This document shows, one piece after another, positions 10,684 to 21,659 of a stretch of DNA of 64,000 bases (positions are counted from its first letter, which is position 1; every line of letters starts with the position of its first letter). The position numbers and the translations under genes are program-made. The stretch comes from Terfezia claveryi. Its lineage: Eukaryota; Ascomycota; Pezizomycetes; Pezizales; Pezizaceae. The stretch is taken from contig WHUX01000127.1 of assembly GCA_015179025.1 (NCBI GenBank), positions 1-64,000 of the forward strand, given 5' to 3'. The notes under the pieces are model-generated. The model made no database searches and was not told the origin of the DNA. It was given only the letters and a program-made list of their open reading frames with translations.

Positions 10684-12230
10684 GGATGGAAAAGGTTTGT
10701 CGTATGTTGGAGCTCGTCAGCTATTAGCTTCTCCGGGATCTTGCCTATCGTATTGGATAGGACTATTGGCCTCCATCCTTTTACCTCTGAGTGGTTCTTC
10801 CCTGGCTTTGGAATCATTATCATAGAGAGGTTTCTCCATGGTAGTGGGGGAGACACTTTGCCTTCTGCTACTCTGGCTATGTCGTTGATTAACGCTATGC
10901 CTAGGGGGGTGTCCTTGATCATCTTGATCAGGCGGTAAGAGATGAGGTCTGGTCCTGCGGCCGAGGAGTTAGAAGTCCTGCTTAGAGCTTGTAGTACTTT
11001 TAGGATTGTTCGTTGGTCTGCCGTTTGGTAATGTATTGGGGACTCAGCGATTACAGGTGTAGAGGGAGGTGTGGTAGAGTGTTCTTTTGTCACAAGATGG
11101 TGCTTCTGGAAAGCTTGTAACTTTTCCTGGTCGGTCGAGAGAGACTTTTTGTCTTTGTCGATTAGGACTCCCATTGTCGGGGTAAACCTGAATGGATCTC
11201 TTGCTATCCTTGCGACGTCCCATGGGTGTCTTTGACCTTGCTCTCCTAAGAATTTCTTCCAGCACGCTTGTTTTTTCCTCCTTATTAACTTTTTGAACTT
11301 GCGGCTTTCCTCTTTGTACACTTCCCCTCCTTCTTTTCCTGCTTCTCTTGTTCTTTCCATCTGAGTCTGTACTTCTGCGTCCCACCACTTCTTACTTCTA
11401 CGGGATGCTGATTTATGGATTAGATGTTCTTGAACGAGTTCTTGGAGGACTTGATAGGCTTCACCAAAGTAAAGTGGTTGAAATGGGCCTATGCTTTCCG
11501 ATGTGCCTTTTCTTTCTATGTACTCCTGCCACCAAGTCCAATTAATAGTTGTGTATTGCCGTGTTTCTGGTATGGTGGCATTAATGTATCCTGATATAAC
11601 TGCGTGGTCCGATCCGATCCATGAGAGGTGCAGTGGTGACTCTTTCCAAGAGATCTCCGTCCCTTTGAAAACCAAATCTAAAAGACTTTTACTGGTACCT
11701 CGCTGGAATGAGTGTGCTTGGTAGTGGACCATCTGAGTGAGGTGGTTGCTATATGACCACTCCTGTAGTGTATCCCCGCGGTTTGTTGTCTGGCCCCCCC
11801 ATAATGGGTGATGGGCGTTGAAGTCTCCCATTATTAGTGAGCGGGTGCCAATGGGTATTTGGTTGAGTTCCGACTCGAGTACTGAAGTTGAATCTTTTCC
11901 GTTGAAGTAAATGCCTGTGACTGTGATTGAGCCGAGCTTTATCTGGTTGGTGTTGTGACTAACATTCCGGCAGGATACTTTGTTGTGCCTGTTGGCTACA
12001 TAACCTGTGATTCTGCTATGACTGTATAGGGTGGAGATGCGTCTAAAGCTCGGGTGGTTGGTTGTGCGTGCTCCTTCTGGGGTGTTGTAAATTACCGGTT
12101 CCCCTATGAAAATGATGTCCGCTTCCTTGTTGCTTTCCAAGAAGGCATGGGTGTTGATCCCGCTATTATTAACGTTACAATACGAAACTAAAACTCGGCC
12201 TCTCCCCCCTCCCTCCTCTTGCTATTTGTA
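10684..12230 (-). pseudogene. LINE A ORF2 5' part (inverted): endonuclease and start of reverse transcriptase
   Basis: The frame reads an APE-type endonuclease. FIGEP holds the catalytic Glu, GDFNAHHPLWGG the Asp/Asn pair, LLDLVF and WIGSDHAVISGY the final Asp-His. It continues into the reverse transcriptase N-terminus (SAAGPDLISYRLIK, IPKPGKNHSEVKGWRPIVL) and stops being LINE sequence after FHP, where target DNA begins (10,683). A one-base loss in a C run near 12,206 separates the ORF2 leader from the endonuclease frame (LINE B has one more C). The frame is complete as far as it goes but is cut from its catalytic half by the inversion. Confidence 0.9.
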
Positions 12231-13109
12231 CCAAACCTAGTATTCATTTTGGGGTTGTCTCCCCTTGCGGGCTTGGTTGTCTGTGGGGTGGGGGTTGTAC
12301 TTGTTGGTGGCCCTTTCCTCGATGTCATGTTGAGATTGCCTCCCCTTGCCGGCTGTGTTTTTCCCCGCATACTTTGTATGCTTGTTGGTAGCCTTTTCAT
12401 CATTGATGCGCCTGTAGCACGCTTCTGCTTCGTGGTTGTTGTAATTGCAGTATGTGCAGTGGGTTTCATGAGCAGTTGGGATAGGGCTAAAGGTGGGACG
12501 TGGTTCTGAGACTGTATGCCCTAACGTGTTGATATAAAAGGCCTTATCCTTATGGCGTTCATAGATGAAGGCATGTAGGTCCCCCTTTCCTGGGAGTGGA
12601 ATCGGGATGGGAGAGTCCAGTGTCATTAACTCTTTCCTGTATACCGAGAATCTGAGGGAGCACGACTTTCCTCCGTAGCTGTCCCCTCTGTTTCTGTCTC
12701 TTACCAGCCATTTGGGTGACCGGACTGCTAGCTGGAGGCCTAAGGAATGAGCAACCTTTTTTGCTCTATCGCGGGCCTGTTCTCCTTTTTCTTCTGACAG
12801 GCCAGGGATGACCAGCTCAATTGTCTCTCGATTGATTGAGACGACTTCATCATCTTTATATTGTGGCGTTGTAGGCGAAGGGAATAGTTCTTTTCTTAGA
12901 GCCGCTACCATTCGAATAATCTCCGTGTTCGAAATACCAGCCGGGTGCGTGATCGTGACCTCTCTCTCAGTGGGGTAGGACCTAAATCCCTCTACCTTGA
13001 CCGCCTTGATTTTGCCGTCAAGTAGCCTGTCTGATTTAGCATTGAAACATTGAATGAACCTACTCATCCATTCAATACCGCTTGGTAACTTCGCGCAGTT
13101 GCCGAGGAG
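12231..13109 (-). pseudogene. LINE A ORF1 C-terminal fragment (inverted)
   Basis: The segment matches the end of LINE B ORF1: LLGNCAKLPSGIEWMSRF, then an RRM-like stretch (TEREVTITHPAGISNTEII, ELVIPGLSEEKGEQARDR) and one CCHC zinc knuckle, CTYCNYNNHEAEAC. The 5' end is cut at the inversion junction (about 13,109), where the plus-strand reverse transcriptase begins. The protein would bind element RNA. Here it lacks its N-terminal two thirds. Confidence 0.85.
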
Positions 13110-15138
13110 GATGCTCACCATCTCAACAGCAGAAAAGGCCATTCAAGATAAGAAGAAAGCCACGCTACTAGGGAAAGATATAGTTTCGGCATTCAATAAC
13201 GTAAGAACCAACAAGCTTCTGGATATCCTGGTTAAAAACAACATCCCACACAGGACGGTACAGTTCATCAACAAGTTCCTACAACCTCGATCCTTTCCAG
13301 TGCTCTGGGATGGCCGCATTAGAGGAGAAGGAAGGATGGACCAAGGGGCCCCCCAGGGCAGTCCGCTTTCACCAGTCCTCTGGCTTATATACATAGGCCA
13401 CACCCTCAATAGAGCTACACTTGCACACCCAAGCTCTACACTGGGCCACCCCAGAAGTACCAGAGCAAATACGACATTGGCAAGGATCCCAAAGCCGACA
13501 CCCTATAGCATCCAGCTTTTCTCATACGTCGATGATATTAACCCTCTAATTACAAGCAGCCTCAGCACTAGAGCACACAACGAGCTAGTCAAGCAAGTTA
13601 TCAACACACTAGACTCAGCAGCAAAAGAGGACGATCTCCAATGGGACCCAAACAAGGAATCCAGGCTCGACTTCCACAACAAAGGCAAGATCGCCTACTG
13701 TAAGACTCTAGGAATCATGGTAGCCAGTAACTTCTCATGGAAAAGCCATATCAAACAAAGAACACTCAAGGCGTCGAGCATGTTAAAGGTACTAACCAGC
13801 TTAGGTAACCAGAACGGAGGGTTGAGCCCAACGAGCCTTAGATCCCTTTACACAGGATGTATACGAAGCATCTTTACATGGGGAGCGGAGCTCTGGAAGT
13901 CACAACATCAAGGACTCCTACAACCTATGCAACACCTCGAGTACCAAGCCCTACGGAAGATTACAGGAGGTTACCATGGCTCAAGCCATCAAACGCTAGG
14001 CTGGATCGCAAATGTCGAACCCCTCCAAGACAAGATAGAGGATATGAAGCGCTGCTGGGTAGCCAGAGCAATTAGAACAGGGGACCAGCAGGTAAGAGCC
14101 TACATCGAGGATGACACATCATGGCTGGCCAGCAGGAACCTACACCGGACAAGGACCCCAATATCAGAAGCCTTCCATCTAAGCGGGGCAGACCCTACAG
14201 AACTGTCATGGGGCAACAGGGAGGACACAACACCCTTCCCACTGATCCACAGGGTAATTATAGACCCCAAATCCGAGCTTTCCAAGCACCTAGGCCATTG
14301 GGCAGCAGGCATAGGCTCGATCCAGGAGGAGGGTTGGAGAGTGTGTTATACGGACGGCACGGGAAGAAAAGGTTTAGTAGCAAGCGGAGTTCACAGCGAG
14401 GACCGGACAGGAGGCTACCCCGATGATTATGGAGATTACCTAGGAGACCGAGCCACAGTAGCAGACGGCGAACTCTTCGCAATGCAACTAGCTCTCCACA
14501 AGGAAGACGCAGATATGCTAGCAATCTTGTCAGATTCCCAAGCGGCAATCCAGGCAGTCCACAACATGAGCTTAGGCTCCCCCCCCAGATCAGGCATCGA
14601 AAGCAGCATTAAGTCCCTCTTAACAAGCAACCCACACAGGGACACGCAGTTATCTTGGGTTAGGGGCCACCTAGGCATCCCAGGTAATGAGAAGGCAGAC
14701 CGGACCGCCTGCCTCCAGTCGCATTTGGGGGAATTCACAGGCCAAGAACGGATAGTTACAGAAGGGGGTCTCCGGGCGTCCTCCAAAGCCATGAGGAAGG
14801 AAGCGAGAACCAGAGCAGGGCATGGCATAAGAAGGACGGAATGGAACCGCCACGCCCTCTCAGCCTACACTTGGTTACGATCGAACAGAGGTCCACAGAA
14901 AAGCTGGCTCCACCATATCGGCAAAGCAGACTCGGCAGAATGCGCATGCGGACACCCCTCTGAGACAGGAGAGCACATTGTCTTCAATTGCCCACGCTTC
15001 AATCGATACCGGAGAGATCTGCTGGGGGAAAAGAATAGTTGGGAGGACTTGGACAAGCCGGAATGGAGAAAGGAGGGGGAGGAAACATATGAGGCCACGG
15101 AGGCCTTTTTCGGGCTCTTATTTCGAGAGCTCACATAG
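13110..15138 (+). CDS. LINE A ORF2 3' part: reverse transcriptase core, RNase H, Cys/His tail
   Basis: An uninterrupted frame runs from the junction to a TAG at 15,136-15,138. It contains DIVSAFNN (motif A), GAPQGSPLSPVL, FSYVDDINPL (catalytic YVDD), the thumb region, RNase H (YTDGTGRKG, DGELFAMQ, LSDSQAAIQA, VRGHLGIPGNEKAD) and the ending CACGHPSETGEHIVFNC. It retains the 21 residues that LINE B lacks after AFNN. Without the inverted N-terminal half it cannot be a working ORF2, although the open frame would allow a partial protein if transcribed. Confidence 0.9.
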
Positions 15139-15469
15139 TACACCCAATCATTACGAGTCCCCTTTGTTTTTAGTGCTTCATTTCTTCTTTAAGTTCAGCC
15201 AATCTCCTTAGTTCTCAGTCTTCAGTTTTAGTTCACGGATATTGGGGTTTTGAAGCGAGCCCAGTCAGGCTCTCGAGTCATCGGTCAGTCCGTTAATGAC
15301 AGCATGGGGCTACGTTTCCTTTTCATCCTTGCTCTTTGTATGTAGTTTGCGCGGGTCTGGCAGATTAACTTGCCTTACCCTTGAATCCACCGGGCTTCCG
15401 CGTGGCTCCTCATAGCCCCCCTACGGGGCTGCATAGGAGTACTGAGTATTTAAAAAAAAAAAAAAAAAA
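15139..15469 (+). other. LINE 3' UTR with shared family tail and poly-A
   Basis: The tail has the fixed order TTAATGACAGCATGGGG, CAGATTAACTTGCC, AATCCACCGGGCTTCCGCG, a CCCCCTACGGGG hairpin, GCATAGGAGTACTGAGTAT, then poly-A (15,452-15,469). It is nearly identical in LINE B (complement of 46,728-47,056) and recognisable in LINEs C and F, the truncated copy at 16.2 kb and the HAL1-like element. It is the probable recognition end for reverse transcriptase. Confidence 0.85.
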
Positions 15470-15478
15470 TCGCTCTTG

Positions 15479-15690
15479 CGGCATACTAACTACAGTCGGT
15501 TAATAACAGCATGGAGTTTAGTTGGGTTCGACTTTACACCCTTCGTTCACATCTGCTTCGCCGTTTTGCATTCTCAGTTTCCTTTTCGGTCTGATTTTAT
15601 GATTTTATATTGCTATCCAGGCCGCTGGTCATTGTTCACTTACTGGGACCGCATATGACTACTCAGCATTTAAATAAAAAGAAAAGGTTG
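15479..15690 (+). mobile_element. Diverged LINE tail, right half (split by LINE A)
   Basis: CGGTTAATAACAGCATGG and an A-rich end (CATTTAAATAAAAAGAAAAGG) mark an older member of the LINE tail family. Its left part lies before LINE A. Confidence 0.55.
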
Positions 15691-15818
15691 GCCCTCCTCT
15701 CCTTCTTAAGAATACACAAATCAAATCACTGGCCTTTCTGCTTAGTACCTAGGTCTGTTCCCGGCCATCCACGTCGTCGCGTCGTCGTCGTCTAACTGTA
15801 AGTTTTTTTCAGATTAAG

Positions 15819-15997
15819 TCAGTGTTCTCAACAGGCCAGGCCAGGCCGGCCTGGGCCTGTCCAAGCGGCCTGCCTTATTCAGGCCTTCTGACCTCAGGCC
15901 GGGGCTGCCCCAGGCGGTTTCAGGCCCGCACAGACCTCGGCCCACAGGCGAGGCTTCAGGCGGCCTGCTCGGCGGCCGGGCCGGTTAAGAACACTGA
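15819..15997. mobile_element. GC-rich MITE with hAT-like ends
   Basis: The 179-bp segment begins TCAGTGTTCTCAACAGGCC and ends with the near-complement GGCCGGTTAAGAACACTGA. The CAGTGTTC termini are typical of hAT elements, though I cannot see a clean 8-bp TSD. The interior is extremely rich in AGGCC/GGCCT words and codes for nothing. Confidence 0.6.
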
Positions 15998-16226
15998 GAT
16001 TCCGCGAGAACACAATGTTCGCGGCTGGCGGATGGCCCGGGCCCCTTGCGAGCTTGCGAGAGCTATTATGTCAATTGTCTTGCTTCTGGCCAAGGCCAAC
16101 CGGGAGCACTTGGAGCTCACAATTGCCTAACTGAGCAAAATCTAGATGCATGGTAGATATAAAGAATTGGGGTACGCAATGAAGTGAAGTAGTACAAAAT
16201 GGATGGCCCAGCTAAGCCAAAGGGTG

Positions 16227-16669
16227 AAAGGAAGGAGAAGAGTATTACGAGGCCACGGAGGCCTTCTTCGGGTTTCTATACAAGGAACTCACTTAGTTCA
16301 ATTCCAGTTCCGCTATCATTAGTACACTTTTCACTTACGAATTCCCTTAGCGTATTATCCTTTCAGTCCACATTACATTCAGTTTTTCCTTTACAGTCCC
16401 GTTATCAGTCTTTTATCTTAGTTCATCTTTCAAGTTGGGGTCGAGGCTCAGTCAGGTCTTCGGGCCATCGGCTTGTCCGTTAATGACAGTATGGGGTCTC
16501 GCTCCTCTCTTTTACAGTCCTCATTTGTCTTTGTACATATTTTGCGTGGGCCTGGCCGATTAACTGGCCTTACCCTTGAATCCACCGGATTTCCGTGTGG
16601 CTCCTCATAGCCCCCCCATTGGGGGCTGCATAGGAGTACTAAGTATTTAAAAAAAAAAAAAAAAAAAAA
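16227..16669 (+). mobile_element. Severely 5'-truncated LINE copy (443 bp) with TSD
   Basis: GCCAAAGGGTG occurs at 16,216-16,226 and again at 16,670-16,680, right after the poly-A. The insert contains only the last codons of ORF2 (EATEAFFGFLYKELT, then stop) plus the family 3' UTR and tail. The target contains words also found at 59,640-59,760 (CTGAGCAAAAT, GTACTTCGTGAT), so this LINE landed in an older dispersed repeat. Confidence 0.9.
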
Positions 16670-16680
16670 GCCAAAGGGTG

Positions 16681-17593
16681 GCATAAGGGCCTGCAACTTT
16701 TCGTTAAAAGTTGAATCGAAGGAGGACCGACTGGAACAATACTTGCTTATACATTTGATATTTGTAAGATGCCATCAGGTAGTGCTTTCTAGCTCAAGTG
16801 CATACATTTAAAACAGTGACGGTTTAACAGGTGGCTTCGGGTAAATGTACTTCGTGATGTAGCCTCTGATGCTCTCTTAACGACAAGCCGTTTATATTGT
16901 TTATTTGTTCAACTGAGCTAACTCTGGATATATAAAATGTGGTGGAAGCGGCTGTAGTTCCCACGTTGGAAAATAGCGATTGAGGATGTCATGGATGGTC
17001 AGCAGTTGATGTCGCTGAGAATTAGGTTTCTGAAAAATCTTGTACAGGATCCAACCGCTTTGCATTTGGCAGCATCGCGACACTTCTAGTAAGGTACAAA
17101 ACGAATTCGGCAATTTTCAAATTCAGCATTTGCTGTATTTGATGCTCATTTACTTACGAGCTCGAGCGGCAATACCCTGAACTCCGCGGATCCAGCAGAC
17201 AGTAGCAAGGGACTGATAACTCTTGGAAGGATTTCTGAAGCATCTTCCTGATCTGAAGCTGATTTGTGAGAGCTCGATAATTCTCATGGGAAGCGAAATC
17301 ACTACTTACCTACTTCACTTCATTGCGTATGTACCTCACTTCTGTACTTGTACTATATATCTAGATTTTCTCAATTAGACATTTACTGGTATGGGCTTCT
17401 AGTTCGCCCCTCTAGCCTAACCCAGCTGCGAGACAATCGACATTTCTCGCGAGGTGCCGGGGCCATCTTCCAGGCAGAACTGTCGGGAACATGGTGTTCT
17501 CGCCGGTGGGCCGGAACATATATAACAAAGTATGTGTGAAATTTCCTAGGCAGCAGAATGGTGCTGTCGAGGCAGGGCGGATGTGTGGTAGTA
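16681..17593. other. No gene seen; remnants of a dispersed repeat
   Basis: About 16,830-16,900 resembles 59,735-59,770. The rest shows no coding frame, tail or terminal repeat that I can support. Confidence 0.35.
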
Positions 17594-17793
17594 TACCGTA
17601 TTAATTCGCAAGTAAGACAGTACTACTCGGCAGGACAGTATTCGCATATAAGACAGGGGTAAAATAGCCTAATTTTGGCCGAGATATCCGAATCGTGTTT
17701 AAGACCGCAAATTTTTCTTATAAGACAGTAGTATAGTAATATCATAGTTGACTCGCAACCAGTTTCTTTCACTCATCACCATCACTTGTTACG

Positions 17794-18776
17794 ATGCCAA
17801 TTCCACAGGCACCTCGTCCTGGACCCAGTGCGCAAAACACTGGCCAAAAACCTCGCGCAACCTCAGTATTGCAACTGCAGAACTCTAGGAGGCGGACAGC
17901 GATTCCAGCACTATCAAAGGTAGATTCCAAAGGACCTGATGTGGCACAAGACATTGTACACTTCAATGCCTTACGTGAGGCTGGAAAGGAAGCCCCCACT
18001 TTGAATACTCCAGTCCGAAGACATCAATACACCCGGGAATTCAAACTGGCAGCTATCACATATGCTAAAGAACATACCTCCCCCTCTATCGATCCAATTA
18101 CGGAGGCAGTTATAGCTCGGCGATTTTCAAAATACCGTGTTGCACAGATTCTAGGTATTTCCGAAAAAATGCTTAAATCCTGACTGTCAAAAAAAGATGA
18201 AGGATATGCATACAGTTCCCGTGGTTCCTCCTGGATGTACAAGTCTAGTTCAACCACTAGATGTATCAGTTCATGCACCATTCAAGAAACAACTTGATGA
18301 GATATCACAATCGCACTATGCCGCCAATCTTGACAATTGGATGGAGAATAAATATACTGCTTCCCAACGGCGAATTCTTATGACCAAATGGGTAGCCGAG
18401 GCATGGAAGTTAGTATCTGCCAACCGTGATATGATTGTAAGCTCAATTTATAAATCCTCCCACATGTATACTTAGCTAACACTCCTAGACTCGCTCATTT
18501 CGCAAATGTGGAATCACTGTCCCAATTGATGGCACAGCGGACTCTGAGATTCATATTGAAGGAATCCCGAACTATACAGTCCCTGAGTGGCAATTACCTC
18601 CTGAGTTGGAAGACCAACCCGACCTACCAACAGACACAGAGGATGAAAGTTCAGATCTAGAGATTGTGGATGACGAAGAGGAAGCGGCTGGAAGTGACAA
18701 TGAGCAGGGAGATTATATTACGGAAGAAGAGGCTGTTCAATATGCTACCATTACGCTTGGGGAGGAGATCGTGTAA
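17794..18776 (+). pseudogene. Pogo-family transposase, catalytic domain deleted
   Basis: The N-terminal frame (17,794-18,183) has a basic, Pro-rich start and a helix-turn-helix-like region (HQYTREFKLAAITYAKEH, KYRVAQILGISEKML). It stops at 18,181, and a second frame at 18,197 resumes with the end of a DDE_1 domain: VVPPGCTSLVQPLDVSVH, HYAANLDNWM, WVAEAWKLVSANRDMI. An intron (18,437-18,488) joins this to TRSFRKCGITVPIDG and a long acidic tail (EDESSDLEIVDDEEEAAG) ending at 18,776. The aspartate-bearing core between the two frames is missing. Confidence 0.8.
18437..18488 (+). other. Spliceosomal intron in the pogo transposase (52 nt)
   Basis: GTAAGC at the 5' end, a GCTAAC branch site and a CTAG 3' end. 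Splicing in phase 0 joins ANRDMI to TRSFRKCGI, which restores the expected RSFRKCGI motif of pogo transposases. Unspliced, the frame ends at a stop inside the intron. Confidence 0.8.
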
Positions 18777-18954
18777 ATAGATATCAATTATTCTACTGTG
18801 TCGTTCCGGAATTTTTTTTTTTTCCCCGGAAATTCTTTTATAAGAAAGTATCTCGTGTTTAAGCTAGTATCGCATATAAGACAGTAAATTTAAGGCCCCT
18901 CCGACCGCCCGTTCGTGAATAAGACAGCATTCTTACTTGCGAATTAATACGGTA

Positions 18955-19890
18955 TTTGGGGAAATGCTCTACAGCGGATGGTATTGCGGAAAGTGGACGG
19001 ACGCTGTTGTTCTAACTGGTGATGACCTTGGTTGGGGAGAAAGAGAGGTGCAAGCACGGGAAGCAGAGTAACAAACTACCTGACTCTTAAACACCAGGGA
19101 TTCTGGGTGGCTCGCCATACTGTCCCGAAGGGCTTGCATACGAGTCTTGAGTTTTTTTCTTTGAAAAAGGATAAATACCTTATCTTAGTCTTAGACCAGG
19201 CCATACACAAGCTACCTGTGGTGGGTATTAGAGAGGTTTTGCACCCTTGTAAAATTGACAGTAACTACAGCAACCAGACTAGCTAATGCACCTGCCAGGT
19301 TTGTGCTTAAGACCGACAGGGATAAAAAGATGTCAACTTGACATCGATGTCAAGCAGAAATCTGTGGACGACATCGGAGGATCTTGGCATTGTTGTCCAC
19401 AACAAATATCTGAAAATGGTTAGCCTTTGTATATTAGTATCAAAATGCCTTACGTGTACCAAATAATTCAAACATCACGTATACATATACTTATACATAT
19501 TTTCGTACACATACTACACGTATCAAAAATGTCACAAACCCCATTCCCTACCGACCTAGTATACCCAAGATATAGAGGTGGCCTATTATTATCTTCTTCT
19601 TCATCATCGGAAGATTCCGCCTGCATATACTGCCCCACCAGCAGTACCCCCAACATATGCATGTCCGAGTCTCCGCCATGTTTGTCTGTCATTATTGCAG
19701 GTTGCTGCTTACTAAAGAGAGATATCAATCAGAGTTTGCAAAACCTCTTATTCTGTACTTTCATGCTTACTAGGATCAAAGTGCGCTACATGGGTTGTGA
19801 GATATCTAGCGTGCAAGGGTGCAAAACCTCTCTATTCTTCGTATCACCGGCTGTTACAGGAAACAGAAAGGTCAGGAAATTGGCATCGTC
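18955..19890. other. Unassigned stretch
   Basis: Open frames at 19,032-19,286 and 19,427-19,993 match nothing I know. The second runs into the LINE tail that follows, which argues against a real gene. A (TCT)-rich stretch lies near 19,595. Confidence 0.3.
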
Positions 19891-19904
19891 ACGTGTCTAT
19901 ATAT

Positions 19905-20140
19905 GGCGAAGGAAATTCCGTTTTTCCTTTTGGGCCGAGGTTCAGTCAGGCCTCCTTGGGTCATCGGGCACGAGCCCGTTAATGACGGAATAGGACCTCG
20001 ATCCACTTGAGTTCGTGTATTAGTGCCGGACTGGCAGATTAACTTGCCTTGTCCCTGAATCCACCCGGGTTTCCGGGTGGCCCCCCTAACGGGACCGCAT
20101 ATGAATACGGTAATGGGTTTTTTTTGATAAAAAAAAGCAA
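19905..20140 (+). mobile_element. Diverged LINE 3' tail
   Basis: The fixed words of the LINE tail appear in order in diverged form: GGTTCAGTCAGGCC, CCCGTTAATGACGG, CAGATTAACTTGCC, AATCCACCCGGGTTTCC, CCCCCTAACGGG, followed by T- and A-runs at 20,117-20,136. No coding sequence is attached. Confidence 0.6.
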
Positions 20141-20625
20141 ATACCTTGTTCTGGTTCTTTAGGTATTGCCCTAAGGGACTTAAGGGATGACTCAGAATAT
20201 GGTCACACTCACAAGTTCAAATCATTTGTATTCCTGTCAACCCTCTGTCAACCCACATCCCCTGGGAGCGTTCACTTTACCAGACCAAAACACAGGATTA
20301 CCTTACACCCAGTAATAGTACCAAAACGATTTCCGCCAAACTCTCATGCAAGATCACCACAAACAAAGGGTACCAGAAATTGCTGAAAGCAATCTCAATA
20401 GAATCTCAGTGACCGTACGGGCTCTCCAAACTGGACTCAGGTAAGCTCTCCAAGTTCAGGTTCCCCAACCAAGTTCATTTCCACTGACCAGCTCAAGGTC
20501 CATCTCATAGCCCTCCTCCATGGCTCCCTTTTGCCGTAAGGCTTAGGAAATAGGTACCAGTTTCAAACGCTACCCCGCCTTCCTCAAGCATTAAAACACC
20601 ACTGTCTGCATTGCCACCGGGCTTT
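20141..20625. other. No feature seen
   Basis: No open frame, tail or terminal repeat can be supported here. Confidence 0.3.
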
Positions 20626-20629
20626 CAAT

Positions 20630-21450
20630 ATACACAAATAACAAACATTTAGAACAAATAATACTTCTATTACTCTTTTACCAGGCTCTCGATATAAACA
20701 CTACCCCTCCACTTTACTATAATATTGATATTTTGACATTAAATACTCCTGCTCGCAAGGACACTCCTCCTTACTCCGGGTCAGATAGGCATAAGTAGGA
20801 ATGCGTTAAGAATCAATGATACTGGCAATGCTAATATTGCCGGGCTCCACAGTAACTCACTCGTATGTTACAACATCATGGACTACTCCTGCTTCCTCCG
20901 GGTCACAACACCTGCCACGCAAAACACTCTCCCCTCCTTTAAGGTCTTCAATAGGCGTAAGTAGAATGCATTAAGAATCAATGATACTGTCAATGCTAAT
21001 ATTTCCTGGGCTCCACAGATAAACAGTACCCACCCGTATATTACAACAAAGATTTCCTGAGATTCTGCCCGCATAGACTACTCCTCCTTCCTTCGGGATT
21101 CAAAACACCTGCCACGCAAAACACTCTCCCTTCCTTTAAGGTCTTCAATAGGCATAAGTAAGAATGCATTAAGAATCAATGATACTGTCAATGCTAATAT
21201 TCGCGGCCTCCACAGATAAACAGTACCCACCCGTATATTACAACAAAGATTTCCTGAGATTCTGCTCGCATGGACTACTCCTCGTTCCTTCGGATTCAAA
21301 ACACCTGCCACGCAGAACACTCTCCCCTGCCTCGAGGCTATACGCACAAGTAACAATACATTCAGAACGAATATTACTCCTCGCATTAATAATATTCGCG
21401 GGCTCCGCGGGTGAACAGTGCAGTACGCCTTCCCTATATTACGCCTAAGA
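20630..21450 (+). repeat. Tandem array of about 196-bp units with an intron-like module
   Basis: The best units run about 20,880-21,075 and 21,076-21,271, with degenerate units on each side. Each contains CACCTGCCACGCAAAACACT, a GTAAG-like donor, TCAATGCTAATATT (branch-like), a CTCCACAG acceptor and ATAAACAGTACCCACCCG. In the unit at 20,957-21,018 the module is a perfect GTAAGT to CAG segment of 62 nt. No long reading frame accompanies it. Confidence 0.7.
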
Positions 21451-21659
21451 GAATACACCAAACAGGCTTCATTTACCCCCTTCAAAATTTCCACAAAGAA
21501 GATACACCAAACAGGCAACATTCACCCCTTCCAAATCGTCCACACATCCTCCCACGTCCTTCCTGTTGCTCTAATCCATTGTACTATCTCGGGCCTATGG
21601 AGAAAACATGAGTTCCAATCAATTATATCCATGGATGTTACCAGTTAATCGACTCCCTC

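Larger units (their letters stand above)
10683..15469. mobile_element. LINE A: 5'-truncated LINE with inverted 5' half (twin priming)
   Basis: The left part (10,684-13,109) reads on the minus strand as the ORF1 C-terminus, the endonuclease and the start of reverse transcriptase. The right part (13,110-15,469) reads on the plus strand as the rest of reverse transcriptase, RNase H, 3' UTR and poly-A. TCGCTCTTG occurs directly outside both ends (10,674-10,682 and 15,470-15,478), so the two halves arrived in one event. Compared with LINE B, about 45 bp are missing at the inversion point. The sequence is almost identical to LINE B, so the insertion is young. Confidence 0.95.
17596..18952 (+). mobile_element. 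Internally deleted pogo-like DNA transposon
   Basis: Terminal inverted repeats of about 22 bp, beginning CCGTATTAATTCGCAAGTAA, are flanked by TA on both sides (17,594-17,595 and 18,953-18,954), the Tc1/mariner/pogo signature. Subterminal TAAGACAG words repeat near both ends. The element holds the N- and C-terminal parts of a transposase but not its catalytic core, so it is non-autonomous. Confidence 0.85.

Noticed and set aside
19427..19993. 189-codon open frame as a gene
   Set aside because: It runs into a LINE tail, is rich in low-complexity Ser, and has no recognisable motif.
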